From assembly GCA_045649455.1 (NCBI GenBank), contig JAZRPV010000051.1:19027-83026 (forward strand): a stretch of DNA of 64,000 bases, read 5' to 3'. The stretch is from JAEDES01 sp045649455 (GTDB lineage Bacteria; Bacillota_I; Bacilli_A; RF39; UBA660). Below the pieces are notes generated by a model. That model saw only the letters and a list, made by a program, of their open reading frames with translations, was not told the origin of the DNA and did not search any database. Shown here one piece after another: positions 35,841 to 44,327 of this stretch. Numbering within the stretch: the stretch's first letter is position 1; each line of letters opens with the position of its first letter. The position numbers were made by a program, and so were the translations under genes.

Positions 35841-36404
35841 CTATTTTAATAATAATTTTAATGCATCTTTTACTTGTTCTTCGATAGTTAAACTTGTATT
35901 AACTTTAGCAAGAACTGGTACTAATTCTTTTTCTTTATATCCTAATCCGATTAATACTTCTTTTAATTCATTTTCTGTTTGAACGATATCATCAGAAATA
36001 CCAAGTCCAATAAATTCAAGTTTTCCTTTAAGATCTAAAATAATTTGTTTAGCAAGCTTATCTCCAATCTTAGGGAATTTTTTTAGATATAAAACATTTT
36101 CTCTTTCAATAGCATCCATTATTCCATTTATTGATCCTACTGCTAAGATAGGCATTGTCATCTTACATCCTAATCCTTTTACGCTAATAAGTTTTAAAAA
36201 TAATTCTTTTTCTTCAATTGTTTTAAATCCATATAAACAATTTTCATCTTCTTTAATTTGTTGGTATACATATACCTTATATTCTTTACCTAATTCAAAT
36301 GAGTATGGATTTGATACATATATTAAAAATCCTACTCCATTATTATCTAAAACAATTGCATTATTCTTTATATTAGCAATTGTACCTTTTATATAATCAT
36401 ACAT
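35841..36404 (-). CDS. ruvA: Holliday junction DNA-binding protein RuvA
   Basis: 187 aa. N-terminal OB fold (MYDYIKGTIANI, then NGVGFLIYVSNP), a tandem helix-hairpin-helix middle (VKGLGCKMTMPIL and FPKIGDKLAKQIILDLKGK) and the C-terminal domain III (ELKEVLIGLGYKEKE) that contacts RuvB. First gene of the operon ruvA-ruvB-hypothetical-queA-GreA-like. The promoter 57 bp upstream contains a LexA-type box. Confidence 0.96.
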   Translation of the reverse strand: MYDYIKGTIANIKNNAIVLDNNGVGFLIYVSNPYSFELGKEYKVYVYQQIKEDENCLYGFKTIEEKELFLKLISVKGLGCKMTMPILAVGSINGIMDAIERENVLYLKKFPKIGDKLAKQIILDLKGKLEFIGLGISDDIVQTENELKEVLIGLGYKEKELVPVLAKVNTSLTIEEQVKDALKLLLK

Positions 36405-36460
36405 TTATATCACTCCTATTACATTATAAAACAAATATCTTATATATTCAAACTATATTA

Positions 36461-36490
36461 ATTATAATATACGAACATTTGTTTTGTCAA
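36461..36490 (-). promoter_or_regulatory. ruvAB promoter with LexA (SOS) box between -35 and -10
   Basis: TTGACA (36485-36490), 18-bp spacer, TATAAT (36461-36466) on the minus strand. The box at 36472-36485 reads AAAACAAATGTTCG, 12 of 14 positions of the Gram-positive LexA palindrome CGAACAAATGTTCG. ruvAB is SOS-controlled in Bacillus, supporting the call. Confidence 0.72.
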
Positions 36491-36521
36491 AGATAATAGT
36501 ATAAGTATAGTTATAAAAATA

Positions 36522-36680
36522 CTATAAAGTGTAATTTTCTGTCTTATTAGAAATTACTTCGACAAAATCTTTAGCTGCTTTATATCTCGTATGTCCAGCA
36601 ATAATTACATTGTTTCTAGGATTATTTTCATATGGCTTTAATTCATCTAGTTTAATATCTACAATGTTCAATTTATACAC
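36522..36680 (-). pseudogene. remnant of a ParB/Srx-type nuclease domain gene
   Basis: Minus-strand frame of 52 codons from GTG 36680 to TAG 36522. It contains KLDELKPYENNPRNN fused directly to VIIAGHTRYKAAK, the first and last conserved blocks of phage/ICE-type ParB N-terminal domains; the 25-35 residues normally between them are missing, as is everything after this domain. No clear SD. Best read as an internally deleted relic of a mobile-element gene rather than a working protein. Confidence 0.6.
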
Positions 36681-36703
36681 TCTTAATAGTTTTATAAATG
36701 CAT

Positions 36704-36735
36704 AAAAAAAGGTGTACTTTTTTTAACTCTACACC
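36704..36735 (-). terminator. terminator-like hairpin upstream of the ParB relic
   Basis: 6-bp stem (36711-36716 with 36730-36735), 13-nt loop, seven T on the minus strand. It may end transcription from the 36980-38446 gene or from the intergenic region. Confidence 0.6.
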
Positions 36736-36979
36736 TTATAAAACAAAGCTTTTATTAATTTTTGAAATTTCATTTAGGGAGTTTTTTCTACAATGTCCTC
36801 CCTTGCACCATTCACACACGACTAAGAAAAACTTTTTAGATACCCCCTGTTCTTTGTATTTACCTCTTATTTAACCATTAGAACTATCATTTAATATTTA
36901 TACTATAAACATAAAACTCTCTTAATTCGTCTTAAAATACGCTTTAAAAGAGTTTACTTTATTATTAATTTTATCAATC
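36736..36979. other. rest of the 575-bp gene-poor stretch; no convincing gene
   Basis: With the items above, 36405-36979 is the only gap over 300 bp. A minus-strand frame ending at 36736 is open for about 44 codons and contains the Cys-rich VVCEWCKGGHCRKN, but has no good start or SD. A GGGAG/CTCCC inverted pair lies within it (about 36777-36805). Base composition is slightly less AT-rich than the neighbours. Probably eroded mobile-element DNA; I see no intact function. Confidence 0.35.
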
Positions 36980-38446
36980 TTACGCTGGTGGAGGTGTACA
37001 ATAAGAATATGATATGGTAGGATCAATTACATCTCTTTTTCCTGGATTATGTTGTTCTTCTCCAGTCATATAACAAACAGTTTTCCCTAATTCATTATTA
37101 AAAATATTATAACTATAGCTTTCTAACCCAGCAGTATTAAATTGACTATCAACCCATTCTCCCCAAGTCATTCCTTCTCCTGCTTTATAGGTTACACCAT
37201 CAATAGATACATTAATTATCCCAGAATCAATACCATTTATTAAATCTTTAGTCATTGTTATAACTGGACGCACCCCACAGGTGTTATCAATGTGAGAGTT
37301 TTCGTAGCTGAAGCCTGCAGAACTAATAACGTACCATACAATGTTAGAAGCATAAGCCGACCCAGACCAGTATGAAGTTGCATAAACCCAACTAGGAGCT
37401 GCACTACAACTATCATCATCTTCACTACATCCAAGACCAATTAATTCATCTTTAGTAATAAGACGTGCTTCTATTGGTGTTACACCTTGTGTTATTAAAT
37501 AACTATTATAGCTATTTACATATCCTTCTACTATACTTCCTGAATAAGTTGAATCAGTATTTGAAAATGCTGTAACGCCAATCCATGGGAAACCTATAGG
37601 ATTTCCTTTTGAATCACCTTGACCACCTATTGCAGTACTATCTTGTATTCCAGTTGGACTTGCAAGTGATGTTATTATAGGATCATTTACACCATCCCAA
37701 GTTAAACTATTTCCTACATGTAAATTATACTTTGCTAACATTGTTACTGTATATGTATCACTTGATATTACATAAAAACATTCTTCGCCAATACAAACTT
37801 CATTTCCTACTTGTGTTCCATCTCCACTAACAACTCTTACACCCATTTCAGCACCATTGTCTTTAACATTTGTACCAGTGCCATCACTTTGTACATAATT
37901 AACTGTAAATGCTAAATTAAGTGTTTCTGAAGTTGTTGGTAAATCTGATGCTATTATATCTTTTCTAAATTCTACTCTTACTTTTAATCTTACAAATGAT
38001 TTTTTTGATACTAATTGTTTAGTATTAATTGATTCTCCATTTTGATATTCAATTATATAATTTAAATATTTTGCTTGTGATGTTGTTAATGTAGGTTCTT
38101 TTATTACACTATCAATCATTGCATCAATTGAACCATCATTAACTACATCAATAGTAAACTCATAAAAGTCCCCTGGCATATTTAATGTAGTTGAAAATGT
38201 AGCTGTTGTTGAACTTGTAATAGATGGTTCCGTTCCACTTACACTACCACTAGTAACTTTTACATTATCTAAATGTATATCCCAACTAGATGCTGTTACT
38301 TGAGCATTACCTTGAATATTTAAAGTTACTGATAAAGCAGCATAAACTATTGTTAATGAAAATATAGAAATCAATACTATACTTAAAATCATATATAGTG
38401 TTTTTCTATCTCTACTAAAAAAATCTTTAATTCTTCTTCCTTGCAT
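36980..38446 (-). CDS. secreted TasA-like protein with one lectin-like domain
   Basis: 488 aa. The export signal (SIVLISIFSLTIVYAALS) runs into TLNIQGNAQVTASSWDIHLD, closely matching the Hint protein at 5235. A beta-sandwich (to about residue 200) is followed by one module opening GNEVCIGEECFYVISS and closing with SYWSGSAYASNIVWYVISS and CGVRPVITM, as in the 19877 protein. The end has GEGMTWGEW and a Cys/Pro tail (YCTPPPA). No sortase motif. Likely an extracellular adhesin or matrix component; family function inferred. Promoter TTGAAA - 16 - TAAAAT lies just upstream. Confidence 0.8.
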   Translation of the reverse strand: MQGRRIKDFFSRDRKTLYMILSIVLISIFSLTIVYAALSVTLNIQGNAQVTASSWDIHLDNVKVTSGSVSGTEPSITSSTTATFSTTLNMPGDFYEFTIDVVNDGSIDAMIDSVIKEPTLTTSQAKYLNYIIEYQNGESINTKQLVSKKSFVRLKVRVEFRKDIIASDLPTTSETLNLAFTVNYVQSDGTGTNVKDNGAEMGVRVVSGDGTQVGNEVCIGEECFYVISSDTYTVTMLAKYNLHVGNSLTWDGVNDPIITSLASPTGIQDSTAIGGQGDSKGNPIGFPWIGVTAFSNTDSTYSGSIVEGYVNSYNSYLITQGVTPIEARLITKDELIGLGCSEDDDSCSAAPSWVYATSYWSGSAYASNIVWYVISSAGFSYENSHIDNTCGVRPVITMTKDLINGIDSGIINVSIDGVTYKAGEGMTWGEWVDSQFNTAGLESYSYNIFNNELGKTVCYMTGEEQHNPGKRDVIDPTISYSYCTPPPA

Positions 38447-38550
38447 ATTTTATTACTCCTTATTATTAATTTTACATATGTTTTTATTATTTTCAATATT
38501 CTGGTAATATTTCATTAATAATTTGACATAAAATTAATACATAAAAATAA

Positions 38551-38574
38551 AACAAGCAAAGTCTCTTGCTTGTT
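38551..38574 (-). terminator. terminator of yebC-hypothetical operon
   Basis: 9-bp stem (38551-38559 with 38566-38574), 6-nt loop, T-rich minus-strand tail. Confidence 0.8.
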
Positions 38575-38581
38575 TTTGTAA

Positions 38582-39112
38582 TTATCTTTTAAATTTTCTT
38601 TTTAAGAAGTTTCTTGCTGTTTCTAATCTTCTAATTAAATTTTCTCTTAGATTAGGTACAAAGTACGGAAATATAAATACTATTAACCATAATATATGGA
38701 AGTAATCTCCTACTAAGAATGATGTAACACATATATAAATTAAAAATATAAATATTATTAAGATACCAAATATTATAAATAAATTTAATATGTTGTTTAA
38801 ATCATTTTTATTATTATAATTTACTTCTTTTTTCTTTAAAAGATTATCTGCTTGTACTTTAAAATTGTCAAAGTGTTCATTGATTTCTTCTAATGTATAT
38901 TTTTGATTATTCTTGTATTTATCTCCTCTAATTTCTAGAGAACCATCTTCTAATATTTTTGCATCAACATTAGCGTAATTATCTAATTTAACATCGATAT
39001 TAAATTCTTTTCCTAAGATAGATATTAATTTATTACGACATTTATTAGAGATAAAATTAGCTTCATTGATATATGATTTTAATTCATTATTTAATTTATT
39101 TAATTCTTTCAT
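38582..39112 (-). CDS. hypothetical membrane protein, 176 aa
   Basis: A helical, charged N-terminal region of about 105 residues precedes two hydrophobic segments (NLFIIFGILIIFIFLIYIC and HILWLIVFIFPYFVP), then a short basic C-terminus (ARNFLKRKFKR). Topology suggests both ends are cytoplasmic. No family recognised. Follows yebC by 1 bp and shares its terminator, so it is the distal gene of that operon. Confidence 0.8.
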   Translation of the reverse strand: MKELNKLNNELKSYINEANFISNKCRNKLISILGKEFNIDVKLDNYANVDAKILEDGSLEIRGDKYKNNQKYTLEEINEHFDNFKVQADNLLKKKEVNYNNKNDLNNILNLFIIFGILIIFIFLIYICVTSFLVGDYFHILWLIVFIFPYFVPNLRENLIRRLETARNFLKRKFKR

Positions 39113-39113
39113 A

Positions 39114-39836
39114 TTAGTCTTCTTTTAAGTTGTAATATACATCTTGAACATCATCAATATCTTCTAAAGTTTCGATTAATTTTAATACTTTTTCTGTTCC
39201 TTCTTCATCAAGTGTTACTTCCATGTTTGGAACGAATGTTAATTCGCATTCTAAGAATTCTTTAACACCAGCTGCTTCTAAAGCATCTCTTACACTTGTA
39301 AATGTTTCTTGTGATGTTGTAATGATATATGTATTTTCAACACTTTCAAAGTCTTCTGCTCCAGCATCTAATGCTTCCATCATCATTGTTTCTTCATCAT
39401 ATTCACCTGGAATTACGATAGAACCACGACGTTCAAACATATAACTTACTGAACCATCTGTTCCAAGGTTTCCTCCAGCTTTAGTAAAGGAACTTCTAAC
39501 TAGAGATGCAGTTCTATTACGATTATCTGTTAAACAGTCAACCATAACAGCTACTCCACCATGAGCATATCCTTCATAACGTACATTTTCATAGTTTGCT
39601 CCGTCAGTTCCACCAGTTGCCTTATCAATTGCTTTTTGAATATTATCTTTTGGCATGTTTTGTGCTTTTGCTTTATCAATAACCATTCTTAAAGCTGCAT
39701 TTGTTGCTGGATCAGGACTTCCTCCTTTAGCTGCAACCATAATTTCTTTAGCAAGTTTTTGGAAAACTTTACCACGAGCTGCATCTAATAAACCTTTTTT
39801 TCTATGAATTGTCGCCCATTTTGAATGTCCACTCAT
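39114..39836 (-). CDS. YebC/PmpR/TACO1 family protein
   Basis: 240 aa, usual length. N-terminal MSGHSKWATIHRKKGLLDAA, KGGSPDPATNAALR, ERRGSIVIPG and the acidic C-terminal domain are diagnostic. YebC-family members were described as transcriptional regulators and, more recently, as translation factors helping ribosomes through proline-rich or difficult stretches (TACO1, YebC2). Which role applies cannot be read here. The first in a two-gene unit. Confidence 0.95.
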   Translation of the reverse strand: MSGHSKWATIHRKKGLLDAARGKVFQKLAKEIMVAAKGGSPDPATNAALRMVIDKAKAQNMPKDNIQKAIDKATGGTDGANYENVRYEGYAHGGVAVMVDCLTDNRNRTASLVRSSFTKAGGNLGTDGSVSYMFERRGSIVIPGEYDEETMMMEALDAGAEDFESVENTYIITTSQETFTSVRDALEAAGVKEFLECELTFVPNMEVTLDEEGTEKVLKLIETLEDIDDVQDVYYNLKED

Positions 39837-39921
39837 ATTAATACCTCCTCATTTCTACTATATGATAACATATTTTTTTGTATAGATAAAGATTTATGTT
39901 ATAATTTTTATAGGTGATTAG

Positions 39922-40248
39922 ATGTATTTAAAAGTTAATAATAAGAAATTACATATTCGTGAAATGACTAAATTTATGGATAGATTAATAGGACTTAGGT
40001 TCTATTTTCCTACTTTAGATTTTGCAATGAAATATCCTAAGAAGAAAAGAATTAATACTTATTTTTTCTTTCAAAAAGTTGATGTTATATTAACTGATAA
40101 AGAAGAAAAAATTATTAAATTAATTGAGAAATGTCCAACTGAGAAAAAGATTCGTCGTAAGAGAAAAGTATATAATATTTACTTTGTACCTCTTGGTACT
40201 GTTAAAAACTTAAAGATTGGAGATACTTTAAATATAGTAGAAAAATAA
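39922..40248 (+). CDS. DUF192 family protein, 108 aa
   Basis: Small beta-rich protein of the DUF192 family, unknown function. Conserved layout: MTKFMDRLIGLRFY (normally ...RLxGLMFR), RINTYFFFQKVDVILTDKE (the HTFFM...DVIFLD block) and a C-terminal IGDTLNI. Most family members carry an N-terminal signal; this one has none. Plus strand, single gene, with RBS AGGTGA and a promoter TTGTAT (39878-39883) - 16 bp - TATAAT (39900-39905). Confidence 0.82.
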   Translation: MYLKVNNKKLHIREMTKFMDRLIGLRFYFPTLDFAMKYPKKKRINTYFFFQKVDVILTDKEEKIIKLIEKCPTEKKIRRKRKVYNIYFVPLGTVKNLKIGDTLNIVEK

Positions 40249-40270
40249 AAAAGCACTTATGTGCTTTTTT
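40247..40270. terminator. bidirectional terminator between DUF192 and Hpt-REC genes
   Basis: 10-bp stem (40247-40256 with 40261-40270), TTAT loop, T/A runs both sides. Confidence 0.88.
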
Positions 40271-41054
40271 AATTTAATTCTTTTGACCAAAGTGTTTTTT
40301 GTAATACTGTTCTTATTGTTTGTTCATTGAATGGTTTTTCTAACATATCAACAATTGGATATGTAAATGCTTTTTGAATTGTTTCACGAGATGAGTCTCC
40401 TGAGATAATTGATACTGGTATTTTATCAAAAAGATCATTTTTCTTCATATATTCAAGAACTGCAAATCCATCTACTTTTGGCATATTTAAATCTAATAAC
40501 ATTGCTTTAATAAAATTATTATTTTTATTAGCTTCAATTATATCTAAAGCTTCTTGTCCGTTTGTAGCGATTCCTACATTATAAGTTGCTTCAAAAATTC
40601 TTTTAGTAAAGTTTCTAATAATATTAGAATCATCTACTACTAAGATTGTATCTTTTGCATATGTATTTTGTTCTCCTAGTGATATTTGTTCATCATTACC
40701 ATTTAAATATTCTTTTACTAGTTTAACAGCTTCTGATACTTCTTTTACTAAATTGTCAAAGTTACTTTGTACGTAATCAATATCTCCTGCTTTACTTTTT
40801 AATTCATGTTCGTAAGCAAGTTCTGCTAATTTAGTTAATCCAAAATATTTTGCATCTGTTTTTAATGAATGAACATATATAGCATAATTAGCCATATCAC
40901 GATTATTTCTATATGCTGAAAGTTTTGTTAATTTTGTATTTGCACTATCAAAAAATTCTACTAAAGTTTCATTATATACTTTAATATCACCAAATAATTC
41001 TAAACTTTTTTCTACATCTACCCCGTTTGAGATTAAGTAATTTAAACTTCTCAT
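40269..41054 (-). CDS. orphan Hpt-receiver phosphorelay protein
   Basis: 261 aa. The N-terminal four-helix Hpt domain (about 1-118) has phospho-acceptor His in YVHSLKTDAKYFG. The C-terminal receiver domain (about 133-258) has DD in ILVVDDSNIIRN, acceptor Asp in AMLLDLNMPKVDGF, Ser/Thr in VSIISGDSS and Lys in MLEKPFN. No histidine kinase, output domain or DNA-binding domain is present, and none is adjacent. It therefore works as a phosphate shuttle or a protein-interaction switch. Monocistronic. Confidence 0.92.
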   Translation of the reverse strand: MRSLNYLISNGVDVEKSLELFGDIKVYNETLVEFFDSANTKLTKLSAYRNNRDMANYAIYVHSLKTDAKYFGLTKLAELAYEHELKSKAGDIDYVQSNFDNLVKEVSEAVKLVKEYLNGNDEQISLGEQNTYAKDTILVVDDSNIIRNFTKRIFEATYNVGIATNGQEALDIIEANKNNNFIKAMLLDLNMPKVDGFAVLEYMKKNDLFDKIPVSIISGDSSRETIQKAFTYPIVDMLEKPFNEQTIRTVLQKTLWSKELN

Positions 41055-41106
41055 TTTTTATTCACCTCTATTATGATAATTATATCATAATAATTTTTAT
41101 TATAAA

Positions 41107-41131
41107 GAAAAAAACACTAAATTTTAGCGTT
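41107..41131 (-). terminator. terminator of the methyltransferase-like gene
   Basis: About 7-9 bp stem (41113-41119 with 41125-41131, one G-U) and T-run on the minus strand. Confidence 0.7.
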
Positions 41132-41816
41132 TTTTAGTATATATAACCGGATATGGATCATCAAATTCTTTTAAATCTGACATTTGTAATGGACCATGTC
41201 CTGTTTTATTAGCAATATCTCTTGCGGAATATAACATACTAGATAACCATTCATCTTCTGATTCAAAATAATCAAATTCATCACCATGTGGGCCACCCTC
41301 ACATAATGCTATTAAGAAATGAGCATTATTTCTTCTTGCATTATATATTATCTTTTCAGTTGCTTCACAAGGCATAAATGCAATTATCAATTGATCTTTT
41401 TCTACTGGTGTTTGTAGTGTAAACGGTTGTTGTCTTAAGACCATATTTGGATATGGGGAATCTGTTGAAATTAGATTTGGATCATATACTGTTATAGTTC
41501 CACTTTTTTGTTTTAAAGCTATTCTTTTAGCAAGAGAAGGAATTCTTCCTCCCCCTACTTCAATGATATCTGTATCTATATCAAAGTTTTCTTCAAGGAT
41601 TTTTATGAAAGCATGATAGATATCTTCATTTTCATCAATAAATCCAAGTTCTGAATACATTTGTCTTAGAATATCAACTTGAAATTTCTTATCTAAGAAA
41701 TGTACCCAGTTAGATCTGATAAATTCTAATTCTCTATCATTATAACCATGTTTGTTTTCTTCTAGAAATCTATTCACTTTAAGTGTTTTATTTATGTTGT
41801 CTAATGGTTGTTTCAT
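41124..41816 (-). CDS. SAM-methyltransferase-like protein, 230 aa
   Basis: A helical N-terminus (about 1-75) precedes a Rossmann-like part: DIIEVGGGRIPSLAKRIALK resembles SAM motif I (E/DxGxGxG) in altered form, TVYDPNL matches the acidic end of strand 2, and QLIIAFMPCEATEKII may be motif IV. No substrate-binding motif recognised, and the altered glycine loop leaves open a non-catalytic role. Single-gene unit located downstream of obg on the same strand. Confidence 0.6.
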   Translation of the reverse strand: MKQPLDNINKTLKVNRFLEENKHGYNDRELEFIRSNWVHFLDKKFQVDILRQMYSELGFIDENEDIYHAFIKILEENFDIDTDIIEVGGGRIPSLAKRIALKQKSGTITVYDPNLISTDSPYPNMVLRQQPFTLQTPVEKDQLIIAFMPCEATEKIIYNARRNNAHFLIALCEGGPHGDEFDYFESEDEWLSSMLYSARDIANKTGHGPLQMSDLKEFDDPYPVIYTKKR

Positions 41817-41888
41817 AAAATCTCCTTTCTTTTTTTGTGTAGTCTATATAATATACTATTTTAGATAAAAAGAAAAGTACTAAATGTA

Positions 41889-43166
41889 CTAATCTTTGTA
41901 ATCAAAATAAAAGTCTAATATTCTTACTTGATCTCCTACTTCAGCACCAAGTTCTGCTAGACGATCATCAATTCCCATACGACGAAGTTTTTTAGCAAAT
42001 CTATATACTGCTTCTTCTGATGAGAATTTTGTCATCTTAAATATTCTTTCTACTTCTTGACCACTAATTACCCATAGACCATCATCTTCTTTAGTAATAG
42101 TAAATGGTTCTTCTTTCTTGAATTTATATAGTACATGAGATTCAATTTGTGATTCATCATATAATGGATTTTGTGGAATCTCATCTAATAATTCAGCAAG
42201 TCTATCTACTACTTTTTGTAGTCCTTGATTTGTTGCGGCACTTACTTCAAATACTTCTGCATCTGGAACTTTCTTTTTAAATACTTCTAGATTTTCTTTA
42301 GCTTCTGGTAAGTCCATTTTATTTGCAATAATAATTTGTGGTTTTTCTAATAATTTTTCATTAAATGCTCTTAATTCATTATTGATTAAAACATAATCTT
42401 CATATGGGTCACGCATTTCGCTTCCTGCCATATCAATTACGTGAGCGATTACTCTAGTTCTTTCAATATGTCTTAGGAATTTATCTCCTAAACCTTCTCC
42501 TAAAGATGCTCCTTCAATTAATCCAGGTAAGTCAGCAAGAACAAAACTTTGTCCTGATGATGCTTTAACTACACCTAAGTTTGGAGTTAATGTTGTAAAG
42601 TGATATGCGGCAATCTTTGGTTTAGAGCGTGATACACATGAAATGATAGTACTTTTACCTACACTTGGTAATCCTACTAATCCTACATCTGCAAGCATTT
42701 TAACTTCTACTTTTAAGTTTTTCTTTTCACCTTCTTCTCCTTTTTCAGAGTAATCAGGTGCTGTATTAGTTTGTGTTTTGAAAGCAGTGTTACCTCTTCC
42801 TCCACGTCCACCTTTGGCAATAATTTCTTCTTGATCTTTTTTAGATAAGTCAGCGATTACTAATCCTGTATCTAAATCAGTTACTACTGTACCAAGTGGT
42901 ACTTTTACTATTAAACTTTCAGCATAGGCTCCATGTTGGTTTTTACCTCTACCATTTTCACCTTTTTTACCTTTAATTGTTTTTTGATAACGTAAATCTA
43001 ATAAAGTGTGAAGACCTTCATCTACTTTAAAAATAATATCAGAACCGCGTCCTCCATTACCTCCGTATGGTCCTCCCATTTCTACATATTTTTCACGTCT
43101 AAATGCTGTACATCCGTCTCCACCATCTCCGGCTTCTACTTTTATTTCGACCTCATCGACAAACAT
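41889..43166 (-). CDS. obg: GTPase Obg (CgtA), ribosome assembly
   Basis: 425 aa. The N-terminal glycine-rich Obg fold is plain (EAGDGGDGCTAFRREKYVE, GGPYGGNGGRG). The G domain has G1 GLPSVGKSTI, switch region FTTLTPNLGV, G3 DLPGLIEGAS, G4 NKMD and G5 SAAT. A C-terminal OCT domain (WVISGQEVERIFKMT...) closes the protein. Essential 50S assembly factor and stress-linked GTPase. Lies two genes after rpmA as in Bacillus. A weak hairpin (about 41876-41890) follows it. Confidence 0.97.
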   Translation of the reverse strand: MFVDEVEIKVEAGDGGDGCTAFRREKYVEMGGPYGGNGGRGSDIIFKVDEGLHTLLDLRYQKTIKGKKGENGRGKNQHGAYAESLIVKVPLGTVVTDLDTGLVIADLSKKDQEEIIAKGGRGGRGNTAFKTQTNTAPDYSEKGEEGEKKNLKVEVKMLADVGLVGLPSVGKSTIISCVSRSKPKIAAYHFTTLTPNLGVVKASSGQSFVLADLPGLIEGASLGEGLGDKFLRHIERTRVIAHVIDMAGSEMRDPYEDYVLINNELRAFNEKLLEKPQIIIANKMDLPEAKENLEVFKKKVPDAEVFEVSAATNQGLQKVVDRLAELLDEIPQNPLYDESQIESHVLYKFKKEEPFTITKEDDGLWVISGQEVERIFKMTKFSSEEAVYRFAKKLRRMGIDDRLAELGAEVGDQVRILDFYFDYKD

Positions 43167-43209
43167 ATTCTCGCCCCTTTCGAACTGATTTAATTATATC
43201 AAATATAAT

Positions 43210-43674
43210 TTATTGTTGTAAATTTTTTTGTATTGGTTTTTGTTGTTTTTGTTTATATAAAGAACTTATCCATAAAGCCGTTTCTTTATGCGATTGATTC
43301 TTTTTAGTTTGAATAAATTTTGTATATTCTCCTGTAATACGTGGGAAGTCCCCTTTTTCATCATCATCTACTATTTCCCAAAGAAGTGCTTCTCCTGTTA
43401 AATCACTTAGTGCATATACATAACTATGAACTATGTGACGATAAAACTCTTGTTGCTCTTGTTGTGATGTAAAGAATCTATCAAAGACATCAAACATTAC
43501 ACCATAGTCTAATACCATTACTTCTGTTTCTTTAGTCTTTGGTAATTTTTCTAATAAGTATTCCATCATAGCTTCATCAAAATATTTAGCTTGTTCATAC
43601 TTATCTTTAAAGAAACCACCTGTTTTTTCTACTAGTATTTGATTGATTCTAGCGTATATATCTTTTGTATTCAT
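43210..43674 (-). CDS. hypothetical protein in the spo0B position, 154 aa
   Basis: Soluble and helical, with Gln/Lys-rich end (KQKQQKPIQKNLQQ). Contains EALLWEIVDDDEKGDFPRIT; no motif recognised. In Bacillus the slot between rpmA and obg is occupied by spo0B, a phosphotransferase of about 190 aa. I see no Spo0B-type helical hairpin with its His, so the position is only suggestive. Gap to obg 43 bp; a terminator separates it from rpmA. Confidence 0.78.
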   Translation of the reverse strand: MNTKDIYARINQILVEKTGGFFKDKYEQAKYFDEAMMEYLLEKLPKTKETEVMVLDYGVMFDVFDRFFTSQQEQQEFYRHIVHSYVYALSDLTGEALLWEIVDDDEKGDFPRITGEYTKFIQTKKNQSHKETALWISSLYKQKQQKPIQKNLQQ

Positions 43675-43692
43675 AAATCCCCCTTACTTATT

Positions 43693-43717
43693 AAAAAAAG
43701 AGCCAAATGGCTCTTTT
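43693..43717 (-). terminator. terminator of... upstream unit ending at rpmA
   Basis: 8-bp stem (43697-43704 with 43709-43716), T-run on the minus strand, immediately after the rpmA stop. Ends the rplU-prp-rpmA operon. Confidence 0.85.
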
Positions 43718-43720
43718 ATA

Positions 43721-44011
43721 TTATTCTCCTACTGGATAAACTGAAGCTTGTTTTTTATCTCTTCCTAAGCGTTCAAATTTAACTACTCCGTCAACTGTTG
43801 TGAATAGAGTATCATCATTTCCACGACGAACATTAGTTCCTGGGAATACTCTAGTTCCACGTTGACGATATATAATAGAACCAGCTGTTACGAATTCACC
43901 ATCAGCTGCTTTAGCTCCAAGTCTACGTCCTGCAGAATCACGACCATTAGATGTTGATCCTTGCCCTTTATGGTGAGCAAATAATTGAATATCTAATCTT
44001 AAAAAATTCAT
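43721..44011 (-). CDS. rpmA: ribosomal protein bL27 with Prp-cleaved presequence
   Basis: 96 aa. Instead of starting directly with the mature sequence, it has the Firmicutes-type presequence MNFLRLDIQLFA before HHKGQGSTSNGRDS. In Staphylococcus such a presequence is removed by the protease Prp, and the mature N-terminus reaches the peptidyl-transferase centre. The gene encoding Prp lies directly upstream (11 bp). The remainder (RRLGAKAADGEFV, IIYRQRGTRVFPG) is standard L27. A 20-nt segment of the presequence (43977-43996) is identical to one in rpmF. Confidence 0.97.
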   Translation of the reverse strand: MNFLRLDIQLFAHHKGQGSTSNGRDSAGRRLGAKAADGEFVTAGSIIYRQRGTRVFPGTNVRRGNDDTLFTTVDGVVKFERLGRDKKQASVYPVGE

Positions 44012-44022
44012 AATTCTCCTCC

Positions 44023-44325
44023 TTACTTAACTTCAATATTTTCTGGATAATTTACTTCCAGTTCTTTTAAAAGACTAACCATGTTACCGATTAGTATTTG
44101 TGTTGTTTCATCAGTATTTTTAATATCAATACTTAAACCCTTTTTACTAACCATGTAACTTAGACTATTTTTATTTAATGCTAAGATACCATTTACTGTT
44201 GTTGTAGTAATACTACTTACAGCAGCACATACTATATCTTTTCCATAATCATCATACATGGCATGTCCAAGTACTGTGATTTTTTTATATTTAGCATTTT
44301 CTTTTTCAATTTTTACATTAATCAT
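44023..44325 (-). CDS. prp: ribosomal-processing cysteine protease Prp (YsxB)
   Basis: 100 aa. The catalytic pair is visible: His21 in TVLGHAMYDDYGKD and Cys33 in DIVCAAVSS. It removes the N-terminal presequence of L27; the order rplU-prp-rpmA is the classical one in Firmicutes. The start has little SD and lies 2 bp after rplU, so translation is probably coupled. In this genome the presequence on rpmF makes L32 a possible second substrate. Confidence 0.95.
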   Translation of the reverse strand: MINVKIEKENAKYKKITVLGHAMYDDYGKDIVCAAVSSITTTTVNGILALNKNSLSYMVSKKGLSIDIKNTDETTQILIGNMVSLLKELEVNYPENIEVK

Positions 44326-44327
44326 AA

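Noticed and set aside
43210..43674. Annotation as Spo0B
   Set aside because: Only gene order supports it; no His-containing helical hairpin resembling Spo0B is visible.
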